Assembly: GCA_012838235.1 (NCBI GenBank)
Contig: DUPQ01000065.1
Coordinates: 1 to 64,000 of the forward strand
DNA: 64,000 bases
Source: Clostridiaceae bacterium
Lineage (GTDB): Bacteria; Bacillota; Clostridia; DUPQ01
Direction of reading: 5' to 3'
Shown: piece after piece, positions 34,654-43,303 of the stretch
How positions within the stretch are numbered: position 1 is the first letter of the stretch
How the letters are laid out: every line of letters starts with the position of its first letter
Made by a program: the position numbers and the translations under genes
Notes under the pieces: generated by a model
Seen by the model: only the letters and a program-made list of their open reading frames with translations
The model's database searches: none
What the model was told of the DNA's origin: nothing

Positions 34654-36856
34654 GAGAGTTATTGTTGCAAAAAATGCCGGCTACTGTTTCGGAGTTTCCA
34701 ATGCCGTGAAGATTGCCGGCGAAATAACGGAGAAAGAACAGATAAAATATTCGTACGGGAATGTTATTCATAACCATCATGTTATAAAAGAACTGGCCGA
34801 TAAAGGACTCATAACGGTAGAGGACATATCACAGATACCGGACGGTGCCGGAGTTCTGGTACGGGCACACGGTGTACAAAAGTCGTTTTTTGAACAGGCT
34901 GAAGAGAAGAATTTAATAATTTACGATGCCACATGTCCTTACGTCAGGAATATTCAAAAAAGAGTGGCGGATATGTATAACGACGGCTACAAGATTATTA
35001 TTGTGGGCTCCGCTGTACATCCCGAGGTTATAGGGATAAACGGCTACTGCGACAATACCGCCGTAATAATCGAGCAACCGGAAGATGCGGAAAAATTATT
35101 ACCCGATCGGGAAAATAAATACTGTTTAGTTGCTCAGACAACATACATAAAAGAAAAATATGAAAAAACAGCACAAGAGCTTAAAAAAAAGTTTACATTG
35201 CTTGAGGTGTTTGATACAATATGCAGAGCTACGTCCGTACGTCAAAATGAGGCTGTAAAATTGGCTGCAAACGTAGATATAATGATAGTTGTCGGTGATC
35301 CCGATAGCTCCAATACGAGAAAACTGTATGAAGTGTGCAACAATACATGTGCACGGACATACCTGGTGACCGGTGCGGAGCAAGTGCGGGACATAGATAT
35401 AAAAAACAAAGAAACGGTTGGTATTACGGCGGGAGCAAGTACCCCTGACCGTATTATCAGGGAGGTAAAGGAAACAATGGAAGAAAATGCAAAGAAGGGA
35501 TCGGCGGATACTTTTGAGGAGATGCTGGAAAAATCCCTCGTAGTGTTAAGAAACGGACAGGTAGTAACCGGTAAGGTTATAAGTGTCGGTGAGAAGGAAG
35601 TGTATCTGGATATAGGCTTCAAGATTGACGGCACGATACCTGTGGAAGAATTCCCGACTGTAGACGGTCAGGTACAGGTGGCTGTAGGGGATAAAGTGGA
35701 AGCGATGGTAACGAGAGTCAGTGATAAAGACGGTATCGTTTATCTTTCCAAGAAGAGAATTGATGAAAAAAGAAGATATGAAAATATATATGAAGCATTT
35801 AAAACCGGTGAACCCGTAAAAGGTACCGTTAAAGAAACAACTTCGGGAGGGCTTATACTGGATATTAACGGTATGGATGCTTTCATGCCCATTTCACAGA
35901 TAAGTACGCAATTTCAGCGAAACCTGCAGAAGTTTGTCGGAAGAAAGCTTAAAGTAAGAGTTATTGAATGTGACCGCAGAAAAAGAAAGCTCATAGTATC
36001 CAGAAGGGTTCTTATTGAAGAGGAAAACGAAAGAATGGAGCGGGAAGTTTGGAGCAAACTTGCAGTGGGTGAAACGGTTACCGGAACGGTAAAAAGTTTT
36101 TCCAACTTCGGAGCATTTATCGATTTGGGCGGCATAGACGGTCTTGCCCATATATCGGAACTTTCCTGGGGAAAGATTAATCATCCGCAGGATGTACTGG
36201 AAATAGGGCAGGAAGTGGAAGTTATGATAAGAGATATCGATAAAGATAAAAGAAAAGTATCTCTTGTATACAGAAAAGAAGAGGATGATCCCTGGTATAA
36301 TGCGGAAGAGCGATTTGCACCCAATACAATAGTGACCGGTAAAGTGGTCAAGATTTTACCTTTCGGTGTATTTGTGGAAATAGCAAAGGATATCGATGCA
36401 CTTGTACACATTTCCCAGATTTCCAACAAACGTCTGAAGAGTGCTTCGGAAGTGCTTGAAGAGGGTCAGATGGTGGAAGTTGCAATTATCGATGTAGACC
36501 TGGAGAACAAGAAGATTAATGCCAGTATCAAAGCCGTTCAGCCTCTGGATCCTCTGCCTACAAAGGAAGATCTTGAAAGAGAACAGCTGAGAGAAGAAAG
36601 AAGACAGCAAAGCATAAAGGAACGTACCGAAAGATTCAACCGCAGGGTAGAAGAGGCGGAATCGGCACAAAAATCCGGAGAGCAAAGGCAATCAAGAAAA
36701 CAGCGTGAAGAGCTGCCCGTAAGTCATGAGGAAGTGTTAAGCAATAAGATAGGTTCGTTGCTTGCGGATTTCAAGTTTGAACCGGAAGAAGAGGATAAAC
36801 CTAAAGAAGAGGATAAACCTAAAGAAGAAGATAAACCTAAAGAAGAAGATAAATAA
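34646..36856 (+). CDS. ispH-rpsA: IspH - ribosomal protein S1 fusion, apparent ATA start
   Basis: About 736 aa. The IspH half (about 1-285) reduces HMBPP to IPP/DMAPP in the MEP pathway; its cluster Cys ligands are seen in AKNAGYCFGV, DATCPYV and DTICRATSVRQ, and VIHNHHV and RAHGV are the substrate motifs. The second half has four S1 RNA-binding repeats (about 295-645) and a Lys/Glu/Pro tail. No ATG, GTG or TTG lies in frame between the TAG at 34616 and the GTG at 34706, and that GTG would delete the first Cys. GGAGGT (34632-34637) sits 8 nt before ATA 34646, so I place the start there. It overlaps plsC by 8 nt. ATT 34661 is the alternative. Confidence 0.88.
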   Translation: MSKRVIVAKNAGYCFGVSNAVKIAGEITEKEQIKYSYGNVIHNHHVIKELADKGLITVEDISQIPDGAGVLVRAHGVQKSFFEQAEEKNLIIYDATCPYVRNIQKRVADMYNDGYKIIIVGSAVHPEVIGINGYCDNTAVIIEQPEDAEKLLPDRENKYCLVAQTTYIKEKYEKTAQELKKKFTLLEVFDTICRATSVRQNEAVKLAANVDIMIVVGDPDSSNTRKLYEVCNNTCARTYLVTGAEQVRDIDIKNKETVGITAGASTPDRIIREVKETMEENAKKGSADTFEEMLEKSLVVLRNGQVVTGKVISVGEKEVYLDIGFKIDGTIPVEEFPTVDGQVQVAVGDKVEAMVTRVSDKDGIVYLSKKRIDEKRRYENIYEAFKTGEPVKGTVKETTSGGLILDINGMDAFMPISQISTQFQRNLQKFVGRKLKVRVIECDRRKRKLIVSRRVLIEEENERMEREVWSKLAVGETVTGTVKSFSNFGAFIDLGGIDGLAHISELSWGKINHPQDVLEIGQEVEVMIRDIDKDKRKVSLVYRKEEDDPWYNAEERFAPNTIVTGKVVKILPFGVFVEIAKDIDALVHISQISNKRLKSASEVLEEGQMVEVAIIDVDLENKKINASIKAVQPLDPLPTKEDLEREQLREERRQQSIKERTERFNRRVEEAESAQKSGEQRQSRKQREELPVSHEEVLSNKIGSLLADFKFEPEEEDKPKEEDKPKEEDKPKEEDK
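36788..36853 (+). repeat. 18-bp tandem repeat coding KPKEED
   Basis: GAAGAGGATAAACCTAAA and close variants repeat 3.7 times in frame at the 3' end of ispH-rpsA, giving a highly charged tail. Copy number could vary by slippage. Confidence 0.9.
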
Positions 36857-36931
36857 ACGGTACGCGGTACTGTAATAACGGCAGTAATAATTAATTGATA
36901 GTTAACAAATTGATTAATAAACAAATAAATT

Positions 36932-36960
36932 AATGCAAAGGAGAAATCTTTTGCATTTTT
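36932..36960 (+). terminator. Intrinsic terminator after ispH-rpsA
   Basis: AATGCAAAGGA, loop GAAA, TCTTTTGCATT form an 11-bp stem followed by TTTATT. Confidence 0.85.
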
Positions 36961-36987
36961 ATTGTATAATTAACAGAGGGAGATATT

Positions 36988-37140
36988 ATGGAAACAATAG
37001 AACAGATGTCCAGAGAAAACCTGCTGATAGTTCTGAAATACAGGGAACAGCGCATAAAAGAGCTGGAGAAGGAAATACAGCTTTATCAGAGAATAATTAA
37101 GGAACTGATGGAGAAAAAAACCGATAATGAAAAAAAATGA
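36988..37140 (+). CDS. 50-aa coiled-coil protein upstream of murD
   Basis: AGAGGGAG lies 5 nt before the ATG. The 50-residue product is almost entirely charged helix (SRENLLIVLKYREQRIKELEK...YQRIIKELMEKK) with leucine/isoleucine heptads, so probably a coiled coil. It ends inside the first codons of murD (14-nt overlap), implying translational coupling. Family not recognised. TATAAT at 36965-36970 may be its -10, but I see no good -35. Confidence 0.7.
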   Translation: METIEQMSRENLLIVLKYREQRIKELEKEIQLYQRIIKELMEKKTDNEKK

Positions 37141-38530
37141 TTTCAAGAATCATAATGAGTATATTGAGTATCTGAAGACAATGAAAGTTGCCGTTGTGGG
37201 ATTGGGAATAGGCAATATCAATCTATTTAAGCATTTGGCAAAAAAAGGTGTCCATGTTACCGGTTTTGATAAAAATGACGATTTTACCGACTTAAGGAAG
37301 TATATAGAGGAATATCCCCATGCGTCTTTAATAACCGGACCGGATTATTTGGATAAACTGGCAGGATACGATGTTATATTCAAGACTCAATCCATGAAAA
37401 GAGATTTACCTCAGTTTCTGGATGCAATTAAGAGCGGGGCAACTCTTACATCGGAGATGTGGGAGTTTATAAAATACTGTAATGCCAAGATAATTGCCGT
37501 TACCGGAAGTTCCGGCAAGACCACTACCACTACATTGATAGGCGAGTTGTTGAAGCAACAGGGATATAAGGTATGGGTAGGAGGTAATATAGGCACACCG
37601 CTATTCCACAGACTGGACGATATAGACGTGAATGATTATGTCGTACTGGAATTGGCATCCTGTCAGTTGCAGATGTTTTGCAACAAGAGTCCGAATATTT
37701 CCGTTATTACAAACATTACACCTAACCATCTGGATTTTCATGACGATTACGATGAATATATTTACTGTAAAAGCATTATTTTTAAGTATCAGAAAAGTGA
37801 TGATATCATAATTCTAAATCAGGATAACGACATAACAAGACAATTGAGAGAATCGGTGCAGTCAAAAGCATATATGTTTTCCATGACTGAAAAGTATGAC
37901 AAAGAGAATTCGATAAACGGTGCATATCTTCATGATAATGCCATATATGTCAATATTGACAAAAACATAAAGAGGATGCTGGATGTTAATGATATAAAGA
38001 TTCCGGGAAGACATAATATAGAAAACTATATGGCTGCCATTCTTGCGACATATTCGCTTGTGGAACAAGCTACCGTAAAGCATGTGGCAACTACCTTTAA
38101 CGGAGTGGAGCACAGGGTGGAATATGTGAGGACAGTTAACGGAGTGCGTTTCTACAACGACTCCATAGGTACGACACCTTCGAGAACCGTGGCAAGCCTG
38201 CATTGTTTTGATAAGAAAGTCATTTTAATTGCCGGAGGTTACGACAAAAACATATCCTACGACATAATGGGACCGCTCATCAACGAAAAGGTTAAGGGGC
38301 TGGTTCTTATGGGACAAACCAAGGAAAAGATAAAACAGGCATACACTGATTATTCCTGCACAGCAACACTGTGTGAAGCGTCTACAATGGAAGAAGCTGT
38401 CCGCAAGGCATTTAACATGGCAAAAGAAGGTGATATAATTATACTGTCTCCCGCAAGTGCAGCTTTCGACATGTTTAAGAACTTTGAAGTTAAGGGTAAT
38501 ATATATAAGCAGATTGTAAATTCACTATAA
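37127..38530 (+). CDS. murD: UDP-N-acetylmuramoylalanine--D-glutamate ligase
   Basis: 467 aa. It adds D-Glu to UDP-MurNAc-L-Ala in the cytoplasm. The Mur-ligase ATP site is VTGSSGKTTTTTLIG near 125, with NITPNHLDFH and IKIPGRHNIENYMAA further on, and GVEHRVEYV and DSIGTTPSRTVAS in the C-terminal domain. The N-terminal Rossmann region (VVGLGIGNINLFKHLAKKG) fits MurD better than MurC. It overlaps the coiled-coil gene and is followed by glpK 16 nt later. Confidence 0.94.
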   Translation: MKKNDFKNHNEYIEYLKTMKVAVVGLGIGNINLFKHLAKKGVHVTGFDKNDDFTDLRKYIEEYPHASLITGPDYLDKLAGYDVIFKTQSMKRDLPQFLDAIKSGATLTSEMWEFIKYCNAKIIAVTGSSGKTTTTTLIGELLKQQGYKVWVGGNIGTPLFHRLDDIDVNDYVVLELASCQLQMFCNKSPNISVITNITPNHLDFHDDYDEYIYCKSIIFKYQKSDDIIILNQDNDITRQLRESVQSKAYMFSMTEKYDKENSINGAYLHDNAIYVNIDKNIKRMLDVNDIKIPGRHNIENYMAAILATYSLVEQATVKHVATTFNGVEHRVEYVRTVNGVRFYNDSIGTTPSRTVASLHCFDKKVILIAGGYDKNISYDIMGPLINEKVKGLVLMGQTKEKIKQAYTDYSCTATLCEASTMEEAVRKAFNMAKEGDIIILSPASAAFDMFKNFEVKGNIYKQIVNSL

Positions 38531-38546
38531 ATAAAGCAGGTGTGTC

Positions 38547-40019
38547 ATGAAAAAATACGTAATTGCATTGGATCAGGGAACAACCGGCAGCAGAGCTGTC
38601 GCTTTCGACCATGACGGTAAATGTGTCGGTTCGGTCAACAAAGAGTTTACTCAGTTCTTTCCGTCTCCGGGGTGGGTGGAGCATGACCCGTATGATATTT
38701 TACAAAGTCAGATGGGTGCGCTTTTCGAGCTTATAAAAAAATTAGCCGCCAAACCCGAACAGATTGCCGCTATAGGTATTACCAATCAGCGGGAAACGGT
38801 TGTGGTATGGGATAAAATGACGGGAAAACCCGTTTATAACGCAATAGTATGGCAGTGCAGAAGAACCGCAGGTATATGCGAACAGCTTAAAGCGGACGGA
38901 TATGCCGATTTGATTAAATCCAAAACAGGACTTGTACTGGACGCATATTTTTCCGGAACCAAGATTAAATGGATTCTGGAAAATGTCAAGGAAGCAAAAA
39001 ATAAGAACCTTCTTTGCGGTACCATAGATACCTGGCTCATATACAACCTGACAAAGGAAAAGAGCCATGTCACCGACATGTCCAATGCCTCCAGAACCAT
39101 GTTGTTTAACATCAACACGTTAAAATGGGATAAGCAACTTTTAGATATATTAGGTATAAAAAAAGAAATGCTTCCGAAAGTTGTACCTTCTTCCTGTGTT
39201 GTAGGTCATATGGAATTAGAAGGTATAAGTATCCCCATTGCAGGGATAGCGGGGGATCAGCAGGCGGCACTGTTCGGACAGGCATGCTTCGAGCCGGGTG
39301 AAGTCAAGAATACTTACGGAACGGGGTGCTTCATACTGATGAACACCGCGGAAAAGCCGGTATTTTCCGATAAAGGACTGATAACCACAATTGCATGGAA
39401 TTTAAATAATAAGACATATTATGCACTGGAAGGCAGCATATTCAACAGCGGTTCCGCCGTTCAATGGTTGCGCGACCAGCTGGGCCTTATAAAAACCGCA
39501 GCGGAGACCGAGGATATGGCTTTTGCGGTGGAAGATACCGATGACGTATATTTCGTCCCGGCATTTACCGGTCTGGGTACTCCGCATTGGGATATGTATG
39601 CAAGAGGAGTGCTTGTGGGTATAACAAGAGGCACAAACAAAAATCATATAGCAAGAGCGGTACTGGAATCCATGGCATATCAGACGGTGGATGTAATAGA
39701 CTGTATGCAACAATGCTCAAAGGTGCCGTTAAAGTGCCTGAAAGTAGACGGCGGAGCAAGTGCAAACAACTTTTTAATGCAGTTCCAGGCCGATATGCTT
39801 AACTGTGATGTGGTGAGACCTGTTATGCAGGAAACCACCTCTTTGGGAGCGGCTTTCCTTGCGGGACTTGCCGTAGGCTTCTGGAAGGATGTTGAAGAAC
39901 TGAAATGCATCATAAAGCAGGACAGAATATTTGTACCAAAAGAATTCTTTGACAGGGCATACAGAAAAATAAGATGGCATGAAGCCGTCAAAAGGTCAAA
40001 AAACTGGGCGATAGATTAG
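38547..40019 (+). CDS. glpK: Glycerol kinase
   Basis: 490 aa, standard length. N-terminal FGGY phosphate-binding motif [13 protein letters not shown], then [60 protein letters not shown] and [17 protein letters not shown]. It makes sn-glycerol-3-phosphate for lipid synthesis or catabolism. No glpF or glpD is adjacent. It ends 4 nt into the convergent SleB-like gene. Confidence 0.96.
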   Translation: MKKYVIALDQGTTGSRAVAFDHDGKCVGSVNKEFTQFFPSPGWVEHDPYDILQSQMGALFELIKKLAAKPEQIAAIGITNQRETVVVWDKMTGKPVYNAIVWQCRRTAGICEQLKADGYADLIKSKTGLVLDAYFSGTKIKWILENVKEAKNKNLLCGTIDTWLIYNLTKEKSHVTDMSNASRTMLFNINTLKWDKQLLDILGIKKEMLPKVVPSSCVVGHMELEGISIPIAGIAGDQQAALFGQACFEPGEVKNTYGTGCFILMNTAEKPVFSDKGLITTIAWNLNNKTYYALEGSIFNSGSAVQWLRDQLGLIKTAAETEDMAFAVEDTDDVYFVPAFTGLGTPHWDMYARGVLVGITRGTNKNHIARAVLESMAYQTVDVIDCMQQCSKVPLKCLKVDGGASANNFLMQFQADMLNCDVVRPVMQETTSLGAAFLAGLAVGFWKDVEELKCIIKQDRIFVPKEFFDRAYRKIRWHEAVKRSKNWAID

Positions 40020-40888
40020 AAATAGAAATCGTGATTGCCTATGCTTTTGTAAAAATCACAGGTATCGGCAATCCAGAAACTCTTTGCCAATTTAGGATTA
40101 AAGAAGAATAAACACCACGACACATTGTTATAACCGTTCAATGCGTCTTTTGCCGCACGTATAGCTTCTTCCGAAGGGTCATTATAAATTGTGCCGGCAG
40201 CTACCGGTGTAAACTGAACACCTCCCGCCTTATCGAATATAACGCCGTATATCGTGTCGGGAAAACTGTCATGTCTTACACGATTGAGTACTACATTTGC
40301 TACCGCCACTTTTCCTTCATACGATTCATGTGCGGCTTCCGCATGCACTATTCTGGACAACCAATAAAGATCTTCATAAGTATAATTTGCATTGAAGTAA
40401 AAAGAATGCCTGGTAAGCAATATGGAATCGGACACTTCTTCATATAAGGTTTTTAAGCCTAATGCATCAGCCATAACCTTCAGTGAAGCATATATCTTGC
40501 CGTTGTATATAAAGTTCATTGCGGGAGATTGTATCTTGTGTCCGTTTTCCAGAAGGTAACATGTCCCGGAATAAATCTGATAGGTATTATTACCGTCGGT
40601 TACGGTTACGCTTTTCGTATCATTATCCCACTCATATTCATATCTGCCGAAAAAGTCGAAGAATTCCGTCACCGGCACTATCAGATAACCGCCTACTATC
40701 AGTTTGTCATTCTTAAACTGGATATTCTTGTAATCATATATCCCAGGTGAGTTGGTAACCCAATATTTAATACCCTGAGGAGATATCTCGGCACTTGCAT
40801 CAACATTGATTGATATTAGCGGTGAGAGCAGAATCATTATTGTCAGTATCGAAGTTATTATTCTTCTTAGTCTCAAATCTTTCATCAT
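40016..40888 (-). CDS. SleB-type cell-wall hydrolase with copper-amine-oxidase-N-like domain
   Basis: 290 aa. Signal peptide about 1-32. Residues about 40-160 resemble the copper-amine-oxidase-N/stalk domain of Clostridia ([32 protein letters not shown]...). The SleB domain follows ([27 protein letters not shown], with the catalytic Glu, then [12 protein letters not shown] and [19 protein letters not shown]). It would cleave cortex or wall peptidoglycan as a lytic transglycosylase. No Shine-Dalgarno precedes the ATG and a TAATAT lies only 6 nt upstream, so the true start may be a few codons later or the message nearly leaderless. Confidence 0.88.
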   Translation of the reverse strand: MMKDLRLRRIITSILTIMILLSPLISINVDASAEISPQGIKYWVTNSPGIYDYKNIQFKNDKLIVGGYLIVPVTEFFDFFGRYEYEWDNDTKSVTVTDGNNTYQIYSGTCYLLENGHKIQSPAMNFIYNGKIYASLKVMADALGLKTLYEEVSDSILLTRHSFYFNANYTYEDLYWLSRIVHAEAAHESYEGKVAVANVVLNRVRHDSFPDTIYGVIFDKAGGVQFTPVAAGTIYNDPSEEAIRAAKDALNGYNNVSWCLFFFNPKLAKSFWIADTCDFYKSIGNHDFYF

Positions 40889-40939
40889 TTCGGTATATTA
40901 CACCAAAAAATACGGTAATGCAATAGCAAAACCGCAAAT

Positions 40940-40969
40940 TGTGAACAAATTGTGAACAAAATGTGAACA
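40940..40969 (-). promoter_or_regulatory. Three 11-bp-spaced GTTCACA repeats (PHO-box-like)
   Basis: On the minus strand TGTTCACA occurs three times at exactly 11-bp intervals (forward TGTGAACA at 40940, 40951 and 40962), upstream of the SleB-like gene. Tandem 11-bp GTTCAC or TTMACA repeats are the known form of PhoP sites in Gram-positive bacteria. Assignment to PhoP is inference. Confidence 0.6.
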
Positions 40970-41034
40970 GAGATAATAATTAGTTACATTTTTATATAAA
41001 TTTTAATAAAGAGCAATAGAGAGTGATAGTGTCA

Positions 41035-42165
41035 TCAGATATACTGAGTACGCCATTTTTCCCAGAATATATCTTTACCTCTGGAGGACATCATGGCGCC
41101 TATATCGGCTCTGTTTGCTCCTTTTGCAAGCATATCCTCAACAATTTCACAAGCCTGAATGAAACCCTCAACAACATTTTTGTTATGTTCTTTCAGTTCG
41201 GTAATACAGGAAAATACTCCGCTGGCTCCGTCACGTACAGAAGCGAATACGAAGTCCATGGCCAGTTCACGATCCAGTAAATCGTGATATATTGAACACA
41301 TTCTCCAAAGGAAGGGAACTAGGCAGTTGTTGTAAATAATTACAGGGTCCAGTTGCGGGGATACCGACGGATCATATCGTGTAATACCTAACGTTTCCAG
41401 ATTCTTCAAGTGTTTATACACCATGCCTTCCGAATGCAAAGAGCGTCGGTTAGCATTGACATCGGAATAGAAAATATCCATATAGGGAATAACAAATTCC
41501 TCCCACATATCCGCAGGAATAAGTGCAGCACAGTCATCGGACATATAGGGCGTATATTTGTAATCGACATTGTTAACCTGACAATAGAATTTCTTGAATT
41601 GGATTATACTTCTGATAAGTTTTCCCAGAAGAACCTTTAATTTTTCCGGCTCATCGTAAATATCGTAATACAGCTGCAAATCCAGCAGGGTATATGCCGT
41701 GGTTATCGGGCCCTGATATGCCATGCCGAAATTTACATTATCTATATTCATGGCTTTTTTCATATTATCCCTATACTCAAGATAAAACGGAACCATGCCG
41801 GTTACGGAAAAATCTATAGGTTTATCCAATATGCTTATCCATTCATCCAGCGACTTGTCGCTTCTTGCATAATTAACTTCTCCGTTACCGTCGGGAAAAG
41901 CCAGATCCACTCCCAGCATATTTATATGACCGTAAGATATGGGCGGGGTAGAGGGACTCAGCTTCTTTATTTTTTCATGCATAGGAAAAAACTCATTAAA
42001 CTTATCGAAGTTCTCTTTTGAATACAGTTTTACCGACGCTTTATAATTTGTAAACAAATCATGCAATGTGACACCGGCAAGTTCCGCCATTACATAATAA
42101 GACATGTTCACATGCCATGTGAACGGAGTTTTTTCTCTTAAAGTGGTGTAGTCCGGCTTAAACAT
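41035..42165 (-). CDS. Uroporphyrinogen-decarboxylase-superfamily protein (methyltransferase type)
   Basis: 376 aa; GGAG precedes the ATG. It has the UroD-like TIM-barrel pattern of MtaA/CmuA-type proteins: FPMHEKIKKL, GVDLAFPDGNGEVNYARSD, NFGMAYQGPITTAYTLLDLQLYYDIYDEPEKLKVLLGKL, and a YMSDDCAALIPADMWEEFVIPYMD segment. SLHSEGMVYKHL takes the place of the usual H-x-C zinc motif. No other haem or corrinoid gene is near, so a methyltransferase or uncharacterised role is more likely than haem synthesis. It is divergent from the c-di-GMP locus. Confidence 0.8.
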   Translation of the reverse strand: MFKPDYTTLREKTPFTWHVNMSYYVMAELAGVTLHDLFTNYKASVKLYSKENFDKFNEFFPMHEKIKKLSPSTPPISYGHINMLGVDLAFPDGNGEVNYARSDKSLDEWISILDKPIDFSVTGMVPFYLEYRDNMKKAMNIDNVNFGMAYQGPITTAYTLLDLQLYYDIYDEPEKLKVLLGKLIRSIIQFKKFYCQVNNVDYKYTPYMSDDCAALIPADMWEEFVIPYMDIFYSDVNANRRSLHSEGMVYKHLKNLETLGITRYDPSVSPQLDPVIIYNNCLVPFLWRMCSIYHDLLDRELAMDFVFASVRDGASGVFSCITELKEHNKNVVEGFIQACEIVEDMLAKGANRADIGAMMSSRGKDIFWEKWRTQYI

Positions 42166-42208
42166 ATATGGGCTCCTTCAACTTTTGTGCATTAATATTT
42201 CCTATCTT

Positions 42209-42236
42209 ATTATACATTAATATTATATAATTAAAA
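42209..42236 (-). promoter_or_regulatory. Probable promoter of the UroD-like gene
   Basis: On the minus strand TTTTAA (42236-42231), 16-bp spacer, TATAAT (42214-42209), 44 bp before the start codon. Confidence 0.5.
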
Positions 42237-42337
42237 CCGGAATGGGCTGATAAGATGAGAAAAGAGCAGAAAATAAGGCATAAATTCGCAAAAAAAAATT
42301 TTTTGAAAAATTTTACAAAAAAAATTAAAAAAAGGTG

Positions 42338-42366
42338 TTGACATAAATTAACTGCTGTGGTAAATT
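42338..42366 (+). promoter_or_regulatory. Promoter of the c-di-GMP riboswitch locus
   Basis: TTGACA (42338-42343), 17-bp spacer, TAAATT (42361-42366). Transcription should begin near 42373, at the 5' edge of the aptamer. The upstream 60 bp are runs of A and T with no other feature. Confidence 0.75.
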
Positions 42367-42370
42367 GTTA

Positions 42371-42456
42371 CCGTACAAAGGCAAAACTGTAGAAATGCAG
42401 TGACGCAAAACTATGGAGCTTCGTTGTTAGTTAGCAAGCCCGCCAAGTTGCTACAT
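42371..42456 (+). ncRNA. Cyclic-di-GMP-I (GEMM-I) riboswitch aptamer
   Basis: AAAGGCAAAAC is followed by a hairpin ACTGTA-GAAA-TGCAGT with the family's GAAA tetraloop, then the invariant linker GACGCAAA (42402-42409). A second stem-loop (CTATGGAGCTT...AAGCCCGCC) and a closing AAGTTGC complete the GEMM-I pattern. The 3' end (42450-42454) is shared with the left arm of the following terminator, so ligand binding would compete with termination; this suggests an ON switch, tentatively. Confidence 0.9.
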
Positions 42457-42487
42457 TGGACCAAACAGGTTCGGATGTAGCTTTTTT
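42450..42487 (+). terminator. Riboswitch expression-platform terminator
   Basis: GCTACATTGGACC (42450-42462) pairs, with one mismatch and a bulge, with GGTTCGGATGTAGC (42468-42481), followed by TTTTTT. It lies 73 bp before the first gene. Confidence 0.9.
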
Positions 42488-42559
42488 ATTAGGAAAATAA
42501 GAAAGCTGCAAACGGGAAAAATGTGAAATGTGACTTAATTGGATGAATGGGCGAGTGTA

Positions 42560-43303
42560 ATGGCTAACGTAAAACAAACTACAACTAAACAGAATCTCCG
42601 TAGTATGGAAATATACTATTTACCCGTACTCAACATACAACTCGGAATAACCCAAGCATATATCACCCAGTTAAGGATAAATGATCCTCAGATGGGTGTT
42701 ATTATTGATGAAGCATTTATGCCCGTAGCCGAAAGAACCGTTGTTACCGAAAAGATTACAACCTGGTTGTTGGACAACCTTTTCAATGATATTCAGAGAT
42801 TCAGAGGCAGAGGAGTTCAAGCCGACTGGTTCGGAGTATACATTCCCACCCGCGTATTGTTGAAGAAAGATTTCTTAACGGAATTATGTAAAAAAGTAGT
42901 TGAATACAATATCCAAAACAGTGATTTATGTATTTGTTTGTATAATAAAGTATTATATGAAGACCATATGGAAATTAAAAGCATACTTTCACAAGCCAAA
43001 TTAGAGGGTATTAAATCCCTTATGTTGGACTTCGGAGATGATTTCTGTCCCGTATCAAGAATATCCGATATAAAGACCGATTATGTTCACTTAAGTGAGA
43101 GTGTAACCGAATCGTTGATTTCTAACGATGAAATTAAAAGAAATACGGCATTGGGGCTGTATCATCTTTTACATTCTTTAAATATAGAAACTATCACATC
43201 TAATGTAAAAGATCGTGATGTATCCGGTAGTATTCCGGAAAGCTGCATATTATGCACAGGTAAATTTGCAGGCAATTACAGAAGGCCCAGGAGCGTAAGA
43301 TAA
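42560..43303 (+). CDS. Degenerate EAL-domain protein, probable c-di-GMP receptor or scaffold
   Basis: 247 aa from ATG 42560; the ribosome site is weak and TTG 42539 is an alternative. The whole chain follows an EAL domain: MEIYYLPVLNIQLGITQAYI matches the start of EAL folds, EAFMPVAERTVVTEKITTWLLDN matches the next helix, LDFGDDF replaces DDFGxGY, and LLHSLNIETITSNVKD replaces the AEGVET region. The EAL signature itself is AYI (about 33-35), and the ExE and AEGVE metal ligands are missing. It should be catalytically dead. As the first gene after a c-di-GMP riboswitch it may bind c-di-GMP or other subunits. Confidence 0.75.
   Translation: MANVKQTTTKQNLRSMEIYYLPVLNIQLGITQAYITQLRINDPQMGVIIDEAFMPVAERTVVTEKITTWLLDNLFNDIQRFRGRGVQADWFGVYIPTRVLLKKDFLTELCKKVVEYNIQNSDLCICLYNKVLYEDHMEIKSILSQAKLEGIKSLMLDFGDDFCPVSRISDIKTDYVHLSESVTESLISNDEIKRNTALGLYHLLHSLNIETITSNVKDRDVSGSIPESCILCTGKFAGNYRRPRSVR

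Noticed and set aside
36788-36853. Short tandem repeats suggestive of a CRISPR
   Set aside because: Contiguous 18-bp in-frame coding repeats without spacers; they encode KPKEED.
40888-40900. Leaderless transcript for the SleB-like gene
   Set aside because: A TTGCAT-17-TAATAT pair would place the start at the ATG, but both boxes are only fair and the GTTCACA repeats suggest a different activated promoter; not strong enough to claim.
41035-42165. hemE (uroporphyrinogen decarboxylase of haem synthesis)
   Set aside because: The usual HemE N-terminal signature is absent and there are no other haem genes; the broader UroD/methyltransferase superfamily is all the sequence supports.
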